The notes under the pieces are model-generated. The model did no database searches. It saw only the letters and a list, made by a program, of their open reading frames with translations, and was not told the DNA's origin. A DNA stretch of 39,680 nucleotides from Planctomycetaceae bacterium (GTDB taxonomy: Bacteria; Planctomycetota; Planctomycetia; Planctomycetales; Planctomycetaceae): the NCBI GenBank assembly GCA_020850695.1, contig JADZEF010000283.1, positions 1 through 39,680 on the forward strand. Reading direction: 5' to 3'. The position numbers were made by a program, and so were the translations under genes. Below are positions 16,450-25,468 of the stretch, in pieces (position 1 is the first letter of the stretch; the number at the start of each line of letters is the position of its first letter).

Positions 16450-16653
16450 AACGGATCCTGTGCCGAATGGTTGCAACGGACCAGTGCGTCCGGAGCGACC
16501 ATTCACGCCACGAATGGCGGACATGACTGCTTCCACGGGGTATCCCCGCAGCGTTCGACGATCCTTGCGGACGGGCGAACTGAGCTTGGGCGGCCCCCTG
16601 GTCACCAAAAGCTGGAACAGAACCGACACATCGTACCCTTTACCGGGTGAGGG

Positions 16654-18012
16654 TCAATGCGTTTCCGTTGATGCCGGGGGATTGGCGACCGATGTTCCGG
16701 CGTCGAGCAGAATCGCCACCTGCATGTCCCCCATCACGTTCACGGCCGAGCGGAGCCGGGCATTGATGAAGTCCACGCTGTAGACGATGGGTATGGCGAG
16801 CTGCACCGTCTCTTCGGGAAGGCGGGCTGCCTTCAACACGAGCGAGAGGATGATCAGCCCGGAATTCGGAATGCCGGCGATCCCCATGCTGCCGACGAGG
16901 GCCGCCACCAGAATCATCGCCTGCTGCCCCAGTGTCATGTCGAGCCCGGCGGCCTGGGCGATGAACAACGCCGTGATGGCTTCATAAAGCGTGATGCCGT
17001 CGTTGTTGAAATTGGTCCCCACGCAGGCCGAGAGCCGTGCCGAGGCCTCGCTCACCCCCATTCGCCGCAACGCTTCCAGCGTGAGCGGGGCCGTCGCCAG
17101 GCTGCTGTTGATCGAGAAGCCGGTCAGAATGGCGCTGATCCCCTGCCCGAAGTAGGTCCGGGGCGACTTGCCGCCGATCAACCAGGCCGACAACGGATAA
17201 TAAATCAACGCGTGCAGCGACAGCGCGCTCAAGACGGTCGCGAAGAAAATCCCGACGATCTTGAAGACGCCCGGCCCCGCGTTGCCCACGGCGGAAGCGA
17301 CCGCCAGCAGAATGGCGATCGGAGCCAGTTCGATCAGCCAGCCGAGGATCCGCAGCAGGATGCGATAGCAGGCCACGATGAACCGCTCGAACGTCCGGAC
17401 GGCCGCGAAGTCTTCCTCATCGCCCGACGACCGCAACGAGCGCATGGCGGCCCCGACGGCGATCGCGAGAATCGCGACCGTCAGTACGATGTTCTCGATA
17501 AATGGCTGAAGGGCGTTCTTCGGAACGTGCGATCGGATCAGTTCGAGCGGGGCCAGCGACCCGGAACCGGAGTTCGTCGTCGGAGTCGCCGGTGCCGTCG
17601 ACCCGACCGCCTCCGCCCGTTCCCCCAACGTCCCCTGCCACGACTTGCCGGGTGTCCAGACATTCAGAATCGTCAGCCCGATCGCGAACGCGACCCCGAT
17701 GTTGAGGACGCAGATGGCCACCATCTTGAATCCCTGCCGGCCTGTCAGCTGCGTCTGGACAAACGCCTCGACGATGGCAAAAAAGATGAGCGGCGTGGCC
17801 AGCGCCGTCAACAGCTGAATGTAGAAACCGGCCAGGACGCCCGAGTCGGCATTGGTCCATCCGAGGACGATGGGACCGCGTCCGAACTCCGCCCCGATCA
17901 CTCCGCCCAGAATGACGCCGATCAGCACCCGCACCGGCAGCGGCCAGCACAGCGGATTCCAAGCCCGGAATGCCGGGGCAGTTTCGGGGACGGTGACGTT
18001 GGAATCGGACAT
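16654..18012 (-). CDS. Dicarboxylate/amino-acid:cation symporter (DAACS family)
   Basis: The protein is 452 residues with about eight hydrophobic membrane segments and two re-entrant loop regions, matching the Glt/DctA/GltP fold (PF00375). Family landmarks in altered form are GFSINSSLATAP (hairpin 1, normally Ser-rich), NFNNDGITLYE (normally NMDGT), AGIPNSGLIIL (hairpin 2) and INARLRSAVNVMGD (the Asp/Arg/Asn substrate and sodium site of TM8). The NNDG variant and the missing Arg-Thr pair suggest a substrate different from glutamate or C4-dicarboxylates. Substrate unknown. It is divergent from the pseudopilin operon. Confidence 0.88.
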   Translation of the reverse strand: MSDSNVTVPETAPAFRAWNPLCWPLPVRVLIGVILGGVIGAEFGRGPIVLGWTNADSGVLAGFYIQLLTALATPLIFFAIVEAFVQTQLTGRQGFKMVAICVLNIGVAFAIGLTILNVWTPGKSWQGTLGERAEAVGSTAPATPTTNSGSGSLAPLELIRSHVPKNALQPFIENIVLTVAILAIAVGAAMRSLRSSGDEEDFAAVRTFERFIVACYRILLRILGWLIELAPIAILLAVASAVGNAGPGVFKIVGIFFATVLSALSLHALIYYPLSAWLIGGKSPRTYFGQGISAILTGFSINSSLATAPLTLEALRRMGVSEASARLSACVGTNFNNDGITLYEAITALFIAQAAGLDMTLGQQAMILVAALVGSMGIAGIPNSGLIILSLVLKAARLPEETVQLAIPIVYSVDFINARLRSAVNVMGDMQVAILLDAGTSVANPPASTETH

Positions 18013-18423
18013 GGGCAGTAGGAACGCAGGCGTTGCGACGCGGGGACGAATCGAACGTCGGAGTCAGGGGGTGGCATCGTATCGGCGGCAGACGCAGCAA
18101 CGCGAGCGACTGCCTGATTGGGTGGTATTGCCAGCGAATAGCGCAGGACAGGTTCATTCGCTTCTGTCTTGCGACAATCGGCTGCGGGACGTCCCGATCG
18201 GACGGCGGCGCCGAGCATCACCCTCTGCACGTTACTCGCCCGCATCGAACCTGCACAATCGGCACAATCGACAGGAAGAGACTTGAGTCCCCCGCGGGGC
18301 GCCGCGTCCGGTTTGCCTCACACGGCGGTAGACCTAGGCTGGATCAGTCCCCTGATTCTCAAAGCACCGATTCCGGCCGGCCGCCGGGTCGGATCTCCGT
18401 TTCCAACGCAAAGGCCGGCCGCC
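18013..18423. other. Divergent intergenic region
   Basis: This 411-bp gap separates the minus-strand symporter from the plus-strand pseudopilin operon and should hold both promoters. I see no convincing sigma-70 boxes and no strong hairpin. The tandem words GCACAATCG/GGCACAATCG near 18254-18270 are the only repeat noticed. Confidence 0.45.
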
Positions 18424-18900
18424 ATGTCACGGTTCGGCAGAGATCGGCGCCGCCGTCCGGGCCTGACGCTGGTCGACCTGACGATTTCCCTGTTTATCAT
18501 CGCGATCATTGCGGCGGTCGGAACGCCGCGATTAATCGATTCGCTCGACGCCAATCGCACGCGCACCGCCGCGCGCCGTGTCGCCGCCGACCTGGAGTTT
18601 GCCCGGCAGCGGGCGATCACGACAAGCAGCGAACAGGTCGTGCGGTTCACGACGGCGACCTCATCCTACGTCCTCGTCGGGATGTCCGATCCAAATCGCC
18701 CCGCGCGGACCTATACCGTCACGCTGCCCGACAGTCCCTTCTCGTGCACGTTCACGACGACTGGGCTCAATTCCTCTGGCGAGATCCGGTTCGGAATTCA
18801 TGGTCTTCCAGATCGCGCCGCGAGCATCATCATCTCCTCAGGGAGCGGGCAACGGACCGTCGCCGTCGAACTGTCCACCGGAAAGGTGAGCATTTTATGA
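18424..18900 (+). CDS. Type II secretion/type IV pilus-like pseudopilin (GspH/FimT-like)
   Basis: The frame encodes 158 residues from the ATG at 18424. A prepilin leader with many Arg residues ends at Gly13. It is followed by LTLVDLTISLFIIAIIAAVGTPRL, the hydrophobic N-terminal helix of pseudopilins. Residue +5 after the cleavage site is Asp rather than the usual Glu. The segment ARRVAADLEFARQRAITT is typical of GspH/FimT, and the C-terminal part is beta-rich. It is the first gene of four; its stop overlaps the next start as ATGA (18897-18900). Probable role: minor subunit at the tip of a secretion pseudopilus. Confidence 0.85.
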   Translation: MSRFGRDRRRRPGLTLVDLTISLFIIAIIAAVGTPRLIDSLDANRTRTAARRVAADLEFARQRAITTSSEQVVRFTTATSSYVLVGMSDPNRPARTYTVTLPDSPFSCTFTTTGLNSSGEIRFGIHGLPDRAASIIISSGSGQRTVAVELSTGKVSIL

Positions 18901-19994
18901 GACGGCGACCTTCGGCCCGCGGCTTCCGTTCTCGCGTCCCGCGCGGCATTTCGCTCCTCGAACTGATCACGTCGCTCGCCTCGGCAGCCGTTCTGTTCGC
19001 GGGACTGGCGACGGCCGTCGCCTTCTCCATCCGCGCGGGAGATCCCAGTTCAGGGACTTTCCACAACTCCTACGACGCCGCGAAAGCTTCGCTTCAGATC
19101 ACCCGCGAACTGCAAAGCGCCACGGGTTTCAACAGCGCGGTGTGCAACTCGACCCGCGTCGAATTCACCGTCCCCGACATCAACGGCGACGGCTCCCCCG
19201 ACACGATCCGCTATTCGTGGGGCGGTTCCGCGGGAAACGCCCTGATGCGGACGTTCAACGGCGGGACCGCTCAGACCTTCCTTCCGGATGTCAACGCGTT
19301 CTCATTGCGATACCACACGAAGACCGTTCCGCCGGCCGTCGTGCTGACGGAGAGCGCCGAAACGCTTTTCCTCGACCAGGGGAGCGGCAACACCGGGTTC
19401 ATCAACAGCACGATCGATGTGAGTACGAGTTACTGGGTTGGGGAATACTTCAAGCCGACGCTGCCGTCGAACGCGGTTTCGTGGCGAATCACACGCGTGC
19501 AATGGAACGTCGACGATACGGGAGTCGATGACGGGACGGCCCTCGTGCAGGTGCGGGCCGCCGATACGTCCGGCAAGCCCTCGTTGAACGTCATTGGCCA
19601 GGCGGTCCTCTCGGAGAGCGACTTCCCCAACACGTGGTACACGGTCACTTTCAGTAATGCGTCCGGGATCCTTCCCACGCAAGGGGCATGCGTCAACGTC
19701 GGCGCCGCCGCCGGAACCAGCGTCGCGCGGCTCAGGGCCGGATTCTTCAGCAACGGAAGCCCCGGGACGTACCTGCTGACGTCGTACGACGACGGCGCCA
19801 CCTGGAGCGCCACCACGTGGATCGACCTGTGGATCCGTGTCTGGGGGACGTACACCACCAGCACGGCAGGGACGGGCTCGAACACCTATCTGCGAACGGG
19901 AATCGATCTCACCCTGCAGGCCGGATCGAGCAGCCGCGCGGCCGTCACGAGTTCCGTGCAGACCGTCAACCAACCCGAGGTGAGCGGCCCATGA
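18897..19994 (+). CDS. Pseudopilin (GspJ/PilW-like) with an extra C-terminal module
   Basis: This encodes 365 residues from the ATG at 18897. The leader ends at Gly17, and the mature helix ISLLELITSLASAAVLFAGL has the canonical Glu5. The middle (about residues 60-150) has the GspJ/PilW-like LQITRELQSATGF segment followed by short beta strands. From about residue 178 to 325 there is a second beta-rich module beginning YWVGEYFKPTLPSN and including SWRITRVQWNV. It is recognisably related to the C-terminal part of the fourth gene in this operon. The module resembles a lectin-like or jellyroll decoration domain; its ligand is unknown. Its stop overlaps the next start (ATGA at 19991-19994). Confidence 0.8.
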   Translation: MRRRPSARGFRSRVPRGISLLELITSLASAAVLFAGLATAVAFSIRAGDPSSGTFHNSYDAAKASLQITRELQSATGFNSAVCNSTRVEFTVPDINGDGSPDTIRYSWGGSAGNALMRTFNGGTAQTFLPDVNAFSLRYHTKTVPPAVVLTESAETLFLDQGSGNTGFINSTIDVSTSYWVGEYFKPTLPSNAVSWRITRVQWNVDDTGVDDGTALVQVRAADTSGKPSLNVIGQAVLSESDFPNTWYTVTFSNASGILPTQGACVNVGAAAGTSVARLRAGFFSNGSPGTYLLTSYDDGATWSATTWIDLWIRVWGTYTTSTAGTGSNTYLRTGIDLTLQAGSSSRAAVTSSVQTVNQPEVSGP

Positions 19995-20542
19995 GACGGG
20001 ACAACCGCTGCCGCCGTCGCGGCTTCACGCTCGTGGAAACGTCGATTTCGACACTCATCGTCGCGGTCGTGCTGGTCGCCTCGATGCGCACGGTCGTCGG
20101 CGTCACCCGGCACCGCTCGGTCCACAACGATGCGACGACCGCCAACCTGCTGGCGGAAGCGTTGCTGACGGAAGTCCTGGAGAAGGAGTACAAGGAACCG
20201 ACCGCCACGCCGATCTTCGGGGCGGAGGCGGGCGAGACGGCCCGCAGCCTGTTCGACGACGTAGACGACTACCACGGGTGGACCGAGACGCCGCCGAAGC
20301 ACGTTGACGGAACGTCGATGTCGGCTCTCAGCGGCTGGTCCCGCGAGGTCGCCGTCACGCAGGCAGGAACCGGCGATCCGATCTTTTCGACCACGATCAG
20401 GACGGGGACATCGATTGTCGGCAAAGGACTCGATGCCAAGGCGGAGAACACCGACACGGGAGTGCGGAAAGTGACGGTCACGGTCAAGAAGAGCGGTTCG
20501 ACGCTGGCCTCCGTGACAGGACTCAAGACCGATTCTCCGTGA
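19991..20542 (+). CDS. Pseudopilin (GspI/PilV-like)
   Basis: This 183-residue protein has a classic prepilin N-terminus, MRRDNRCRRRG then FTLVETSISTLIVAVVLVAS, with Glu5 after the cleavage site. The ANLLAEALLTEVLEKEY segment fits GspI/PilV. The downstream half is a small alpha/beta domain with Asp/Thr-rich turns and lacks the extra module seen in its neighbours. It is translationally coupled to the preceding gene and 25 bp before the next. Minor pseudopilins of this set normally form a trimeric or tetrameric tip complex. Confidence 0.82.
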   Translation: MRRDNRCRRRGFTLVETSISTLIVAVVLVASMRTVVGVTRHRSVHNDATTANLLAEALLTEVLEKEYKEPTATPIFGAEAGETARSLFDDVDDYHGWTETPPKHVDGTSMSALSGWSREVAVTQAGTGDPIFSTTIRTGTSIVGKGLDAKAENTDTGVRKVTVTVKKSGSTLASVTGLKTDSP

Positions 20543-20567
20543 CGCGGACGATGACGAGATCCACTCC

Positions 20568-21572
20568 ATGAAACCAGGCCGCCCGATGATGCGACTTGCA
20601 GACTCCGGCGCCCCCCTCGTCCCAGGACGAGGACGGCGATCGGGGGCCGCACTGTATGCGACCGTCGTCATTCTCTCGCTGATCGTGGCGGTCCTCAGTC
20701 TCGCGGGCATGCACCTCGTGGGCGTCGAACGCCGCACGAGTCAATCGATGATCGATGTCGCCAACGCGCGGCAATACTCGCTGGCTGCGGTGCGGCTGGC
20801 GCTTCTCGATCTCTGGAACGACCCCGCCTGGCGCGGCCGCTACTCCAACGGAGTCGAAACGACGCGCGTCACGTTCGGATCGGGAACGGTCAGCTGGAGC
20901 CTCACCGACACCTCGGACAACAGCCTGAGCGACGACGCCGATGATTCGGTGGAAATCCGCGGATACGGCCGGTGCGGCGGGGCGACCTGGGTGACGAGCG
21001 TCACAGTGAACGTCGTGCTGCGGGACGTCGGGCCGATTGAATTGCAGGGGTTTCCGGATGTCACGTCGATCTCGAACAACGTCGTGAGCGCGTCGCACTT
21101 CGCGGGAAACTATTTCAAGCCGTTTCTGCCGAGCACGGCCAGCTATTGGCGGGTGACGGCAGTCGACATTTACGCGGCGCAGGATGGGACGGCGGCGGGT
21201 TCGACCAACGTCAGCCTGTACCTTCCGTCCGTCAACGGGAATCCTGCTCCGACGCTGATTGACGAGGTGAGCGTCGCCGAGGCTCTGCTCCCCGGGTCGT
21301 TGCAGGCGGTCCATCTCGACTTCACTTCGAACACCCGCCTCGACCCCGAGGTCGGATTGTCTCTCGTCCTCACCTCGACATCGTCCTCGAACACCATGCG
21401 GTACGGCTTCAAGACGAGCGTCACGACCGGATCTTCCCGTTACCTGGAGGGGACGCCCGGGTGGGGAAGTCCGTCCAGCACCAAGTCCCTCGTCTTCCGG
21501 GTTTACGGCATCTACAGCCTCCGGGAACTTGCGATTGCTCCGGGGAGTTGGAAGCGCGTGCCGGCGAATTGA
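20568..21572 (+). CDS. Pseudopilin-operon protein (GspK/PilX-like) with shared C-terminal module
   Basis: The frame encodes 334 residues from the ATG at 20568. The N-terminus lacks a clear GFTLxE leader but has a single membrane helix, SGAALYATVVILSLIVAVLSLAGMH, preceded by a basic stretch, as in GspK or PilX. A helical VANARQYSLAAVRLALLDLWND segment follows. Residues about 175-320 begin NYFKPFLPST and ASYWRVTAVDIYA and are related to the C-terminal module of the second gene of the operon. The gene ends the cluster. The lack of a full GspK-size domain suggests a lineage-specific tip protein. Confidence 0.7.
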   Translation: MKPGRPMMRLADSGAPLVPGRGRRSGAALYATVVILSLIVAVLSLAGMHLVGVERRTSQSMIDVANARQYSLAAVRLALLDLWNDPAWRGRYSNGVETTRVTFGSGTVSWSLTDTSDNSLSDDADDSVEIRGYGRCGGATWVTSVTVNVVLRDVGPIELQGFPDVTSISNNVVSASHFAGNYFKPFLPSTASYWRVTAVDIYAAQDGTAAGSTNVSLYLPSVNGNPAPTLIDEVSVAEALLPGSLQAVHLDFTSNTRLDPEVGLSLVLTSTSSSNTMRYGFKTSVTTGSSRYLEGTPGWGSPSSTKSLVFRVYGIYSLRELAIAPGSWKRVPAN

Positions 21573-21713
21573 CGCCGCTCGACGCAATTCTCAGCGGCTT
21601 CGTCTTCGCGCGCCGGACGGTGATGGTCAAGATTTGTTGAAGTCCATGGGAGGTCGGGGCTTGACCTCGCGGGACTGCCGTTGATCATTCTTCCGGGATT
21701 CACGAATATGTCG

Positions 21714-21732
21714 CGCCGCGTGTTCCGCGGCG
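21714..21732 (+). terminator. Terminator-like hairpin
   Basis: CGCCGCG (21714-21720), loop TGTTC, CGCGGCG (21726-21732), followed by TTTCC. The stem is perfect, but the T tract is short and the hairpin sits 142 bp past the pseudopilin operon. Confidence 0.4.
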
Positions 21733-21769
21733 TTTCCTCCGACGAACTGTTCGCCGAGCACCCCGACCG

Positions 21770-22216
21770 ATGCCCGAGTCCGAGACGACCGAACTTCAGG
21801 CCCCCACGATCACCGTCCGGCCCGCGACAGCCGATGACGTCGAAGGCATCGGCGCGCTGATTGAACCATTCGTCGCTCACAAGCGGCTGCTGCCGCGGAC
21901 TGCCGACGAGCTGGAAGACCTCATTTCGTGCGGATTCGTGGCCGTCGTGGATGATCAGGTGGTCGGTTTCGCCGCGCTCGAAATCTATTCCAAGAAGCTC
22001 GCCGAAGTCCGCAGCCTGTGCGTGTCGAGCGATTTTCAGCGGCACGGCATCGGCCGGCGACTGGTGGAAGCGTGTGTGGGGCGGGCCCGCGAGCGGCACA
22101 TCTTCGAAGTGATGGCCATCACGTCGACCGACGATTTCTTCCGATCGTGCGGGTTCGATTTCACGCTGCCGGGCGAAAAGAAGGCGCTCTTCCTGCAGAC
22201 CCGCGACGAGCCGTGA
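21770..22216 (+). CDS. GNAT-family N-acetyltransferase (argA-like)
   Basis: The protein has 148 residues starting MPESETTELQAPTITVRPA. It has the GNAT acetyl-CoA binding motif in RSLCVSSDFQRHGIGRRLVE (about residues 83-102) and a preceding strand/loop (VGFAALEIYSKKLAEV). The pattern IEPFVAHKRLLPRT plus AALEIYSKKLAEVRSL is typical of the stand-alone N-acetylglutamate synthases of the argA type, which catalyse the first step of arginine synthesis. The family also contains general acetyltransferases, so the specific assignment is tentative; argG elsewhere in the window is mild support. It is convergent with the next gene, 31 bp away. Confidence 0.75.
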   Translation: MPESETTELQAPTITVRPATADDVEGIGALIEPFVAHKRLLPRTADELEDLISCGFVAVVDDQVVGFAALEIYSKKLAEVRSLCVSSDFQRHGIGRRLVEACVGRARERHIFEVMAITSTDDFFRSCGFDFTLPGEKKALFLQTRDEP

Positions 22217-22247
22217 TGGTCGTCTTTCGGGAAGCGGAAGACGACCC

Positions 22248-25200
22248 TCACTTGATCGAGTTGAGGTACGCCAGCAGATCGGCCATCGCCGCAGGATCGA
22301 GCTGCTTCTCGAGCCCCTCCGGCATGAACGAGAGCCCGGTGCTCTTCAGCTCATCGATGTTCACCCGAAGGATCGTTTCGCTGGTGTTGTCGGCCTTGCG
22401 GATTGTCAGGCTGTTGGCGTTCTCGGCCGAGATCATTCCCGTGACCGTCCGTCCCGAATCGAGGACGACGATGTAGGCGAGAAACTGCGGTTTCACCTCG
22501 CGATTCGGGTCGAGGATGTTGAGCATCACCGCGGCCGTTCCCCGGTCGCGGATCGCATTCAGGTCCGCGCCGATCGATTCCCCCACCCCTTCCAGCTTAT
22601 GGCACGCCGCACACGTCTTGCGGAAGTGCATCCGCCCCTTCTCGACGTCTCCCTTCAGCTCAAGCGCCTTCTGATAACTGTCGACGACGTCTTGCCGTCG
22701 CGCGAGTCCAGCCCCCGCGAACAGCTTCACCGCACGGTTCCGAATCGCTTCGTCCGAGTGCTTCTGCAGGAGAGCGACGCGCGCCGGATCGATATCCGAC
22801 CGAGCCACTCCCTTTTTCTCGACCGCATCGAGGAACATCGTGACCCACGCAGGGCGCGACAAAAGCGTCTCCACGGCGGAAACGCGTGCCGCGGGAGTCT
22901 GCGCGGGCCAGGCGGCGAGCAACAGCTTTGGAACTTCCGGCGTATCGAAGCGGGCCAGGGTTTCGATACAGGCCGCCTGGACGGGCGGCGGCTGCCTGGA
23001 CTGCAGGAGATCGGCGAAGACCGATTGCAGATCGGCGTAAGACCCTGAGGCCAGCGTCCGAACCGCGGCCGCGCGTTGCTCGGCCGGCTTCGCGTCGTCG
23101 ATGGCGAGCTCCCGGGCCTCTTTGACGAGTCCCGCAAGGATCGTTCCCGCCTTGCCGCCGGTGGCGCCCGCCAGCATTTCCCTGGCGGCTGGCTGACGGC
23201 TGACAAGACTGCGGACAAGCTCTTCGGCCAGCGGCTTACCGGACGGATCGGCCGCGAGCCCATCGATCTGCCGCACCATTTCGGCCAACTCGGGCCTGGC
23301 GTTGGCGGCCCCCATCTGCACGGCCACGGCATTCAGAATCGTTTTCACATGGGGTTGGGTGCGGGCGTCCTTTTGGGCCAGCAGCGCCGCCAGAAATTCC
23401 CCGCGGCGCGAGCCGATCGAACTCAGCACGGCGAGTTGGACCCACGGATCGGCCCCGTCGCGCACCGCAATGCCAACCAGCGCTTTGGTCGATTCCACGC
23501 CCGGCAGCGCGCCCAGCGTGAAAGCCGCCTGGTAGCGGTTTCCAAGCGGCTCACCGTTCGCGAGGGCCAGCACCGCCTCGCGAACTTCCGCGTTCTCAAG
23601 AAACGATTCCGAAATCCGAAGCGCCTGCACGCGGACGTGCGGGTCTTCGTCCTTCAATCCCTGGACGACGACCTCATTCCGCAGGGCCTTCAGCCCATGG
23701 AGCGAATGCATCGCCATCGCGCGAGCGAGCGGGTTCTTCGATTTGGCCGACAACTCGGCCAGCGGCTTGGCCGCCGCCTGGTCCTGCCGCTGATAGATCA
23801 GACGCGAAGCCGTCTCGCGGTGCCAGGCGTTGGCATGTTCCAGCAGCCGGACGAGATCGACCGTGGCCATGTCCCCCAGCCGCGGCAGCTTCTTGAACGT
23901 GTATCCGTCCGGCGCGATACGGTAGATCCGCCCCTTGTCAGCGCCGGCGCTTGGGTCCATGTGCTTGAGGATCTGCGGCGCGAGGAAGGCAGCCCCTTCA
24001 ATCAGCTCGCGATACATGTCGATGACGTAGAGATTCCCATCCGGAGCATTGGCGAACTGCACGGGACGAAACCAGTTGTCGGCCGAGGCGAGAAACTCGG
24101 CTTCGGTGTCGGCGCGATGCGCCGTCAGGCCGACGCCGTTCCGTTCGACCCTGGCCCGATACACAAGATTGTTGGAGACTTCGCCTACGAACAGATTGCC
24201 TCGATACTCGGCCGGCCACGCGTCGCCTCGATAGACGGTAATGCCCGTCGCCCCCGTGAAGAACCCCGACGCGGCCCCTCCTTCATCCGAGCCGGGAATA
24301 ATCCCCTTGCTCCGCAGCCGCGTCCGCAGCACGCGCCACGGTTCGACGCCGCTCACCCGCATCAGCTTCGTGTACTTCCCCTCGGGGGCGATGTTGATCG
24401 CCGCGGCCGGTGCCTGAAGGTACGGGTTGCGGGCGAGGTAGCGGCCGTCATACATGATGAGATGGACGGGCTCGCTGTTCCCGCACACGAAGTAGTAGCG
24501 GTTCCAATCGTCGATGCTCATGCCGTGCTGGCCGCCGCCGCTGGTCGCTTCGAGCGTCATGCCGCGCGGCTCGAGCAGCAGATGCTGCCCCCGCACGTTG
24601 ATCGGCTTCACGTCCTTGCCGCCTTCGGCCTTCCCGTCTTTCGCGGCAGGGACGATTTCCCCACCATCCAGCCCGCACGGGATGTGAAAGCGATTGTCGA
24701 TCCGCCAGCGGAAGCTGTTAAGCATCCCCTCGCCGGCCTTGTCCATGCCGAAGCCGGTGAACAGGACCTTGCGGACGTCGGCCTTGCCGTCGCCGTCGGT
24801 GTCCTTGCAGAAAATCAGGTCTGGCGCCGCTCCGACCAGAATCCCGCCATCCCAGCACGCCACGCCAGTCGGATAGTTCAAGTCGTCGACATACACCGTC
24901 GACTTGTCGTAGCGGCCGTCGCCGTTGGTGTCTTCGAGGAGCTTGATCGCCCCTTTGCCGTGCGGCTTCGGACTGGCGTACTGGTTGTACTCGGGAAGCT
25001 CGACGACAAACGCTCGGCCAAACTCGTCGAAGTCCATTCCCATGGGCGAGCGGATGAGGGGCTCGGCCGCGACGACTTCGAGGTGGAACCCGGACTTCAC
25101 CTTGGCCGCCTTGATTGACTCTTCCGGCGACTTCGACGCGATGCGGGGAAGCTCGGAAGAGTAGTCCTTGTCCGCGCTGTCCCTGGTCTCGGTCTTCTTC

Positions 25201-25313
25201 TCGACCGGCTTTTCATCCGCCGCACGGGTGAGCGTGCGAGGCAGGCCGGGGAAGACGAAGCTAAGTGCAAAAAGGCAGGCAGTACCCGCCGCGAGGCTGC
25301 GCAGAGAGTTCAT
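22248..25313 (-). CDS. PVC-type secreted dehydrogenase with HEAT-like repeats and cytochrome c domain
   Basis: The frame encodes 1,021 residues from MNSLRSLAAG (an upstream in-frame start at 25364 is less likely because it precedes the signal peptide). A signal peptide ends near LTRAADE. The first half is a beta-propeller of the PVC membrane-bound dehydrogenase type (LEVVAAEPLIRSPMGMDFDE). An Ala/Leu-rich helical HEAT-like repeat region follows (about residues 500-850). The last 130 residues form a heme-binding domain with CAACH at 901-905 and a C-terminal DLLAYLNSIK helix. This architecture is characteristic of Planctomycetes and Verrucomicrobia; members are thought to oxidise sugars or other extracellular substrates. 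The exact substrate is unknown. Confidence 0.92.
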   Translation of the reverse strand: MNSLRSLAAGTACLFALSFVFPGLPRTLTRAADEKPVEKKTETRDSADKDYSSELPRIASKSPEESIKAAKVKSGFHLEVVAAEPLIRSPMGMDFDEFGRAFVVELPEYNQYASPKPHGKGAIKLLEDTNGDGRYDKSTVYVDDLNYPTGVACWDGGILVGAAPDLIFCKDTDGDGKADVRKVLFTGFGMDKAGEGMLNSFRWRIDNRFHIPCGLDGGEIVPAAKDGKAEGGKDVKPINVRGQHLLLEPRGMTLEATSGGGQHGMSIDDWNRYYFVCGNSEPVHLIMYDGRYLARNPYLQAPAAAINIAPEGKYTKLMRVSGVEPWRVLRTRLRSKGIIPGSDEGGAASGFFTGATGITVYRGDAWPAEYRGNLFVGEVSNNLVYRARVERNGVGLTAHRADTEAEFLASADNWFRPVQFANAPDGNLYVIDMYRELIEGAAFLAPQILKHMDPSAGADKGRIYRIAPDGYTFKKLPRLGDMATVDLVRLLEHANAWHRETASRLIYQRQDQAAAKPLAELSAKSKNPLARAMAMHSLHGLKALRNEVVVQGLKDEDPHVRVQALRISESFLENAEVREAVLALANGEPLGNRYQAAFTLGALPGVESTKALVGIAVRDGADPWVQLAVLSSIGSRRGEFLAALLAQKDARTQPHVKTILNAVAVQMGAANARPELAEMVRQIDGLAADPSGKPLAEELVRSLVSRQPAAREMLAGATGGKAGTILAGLVKEARELAIDDAKPAEQRAAAVRTLASGSYADLQSVFADLLQSRQPPPVQAACIETLARFDTPEVPKLLLAAWPAQTPAARVSAVETLLSRPAWVTMFLDAVEKKGVARSDIDPARVALLQKHSDEAIRNRAVKLFAGAGLARRQDVVDSYQKALELKGDVEKGRMHFRKTCAACHKLEGVGESIGADLNAIRDRGTAAVMLNILDPNREVKPQFLAYIVVLDSGRTVTGMISAENANSLTIRKADNTSETILRVNIDELKSTGLSFMPEGLEKQLDPAAMADLLAYLNSIK

Positions 25314-25377
25314 GAGGAACTTTCGAGGGTCGCCTCTCGCTCCGCAAGGAGGGATGGCGAGCACCGGAGCAACGTGG

Positions 25378-25457
25378 CCGACGCTGCCAGCGTCGGAGGC
25401 ACGTCCGGTGGAAAAAGTGCGGGAAAGCTGTCAATCCGCCGACGCTGGCAGCGTCGC
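25378..25457. repeat. Two copies of a 19-bp palindrome
   Basis: CCGACGCTGCCAGCGTCGG at 25378-25396 recurs as CCGACGCTGGCAGCGTCGC at 25439-25457. Each copy is self-complementary. The pair lies in the 155-bp gap between the cyclophilin and dehydrogenase genes, and resembles REP-type elements of planctomycete intergenic DNA. Confidence 0.7.
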
Positions 25458-25468
25458 CCACGCAGAGA

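Noticed and set aside
23076..25118. 680-residue open frame on the plus strand
   Set aside because: Antisense to the PVC-type dehydrogenase; no recognisable domain.
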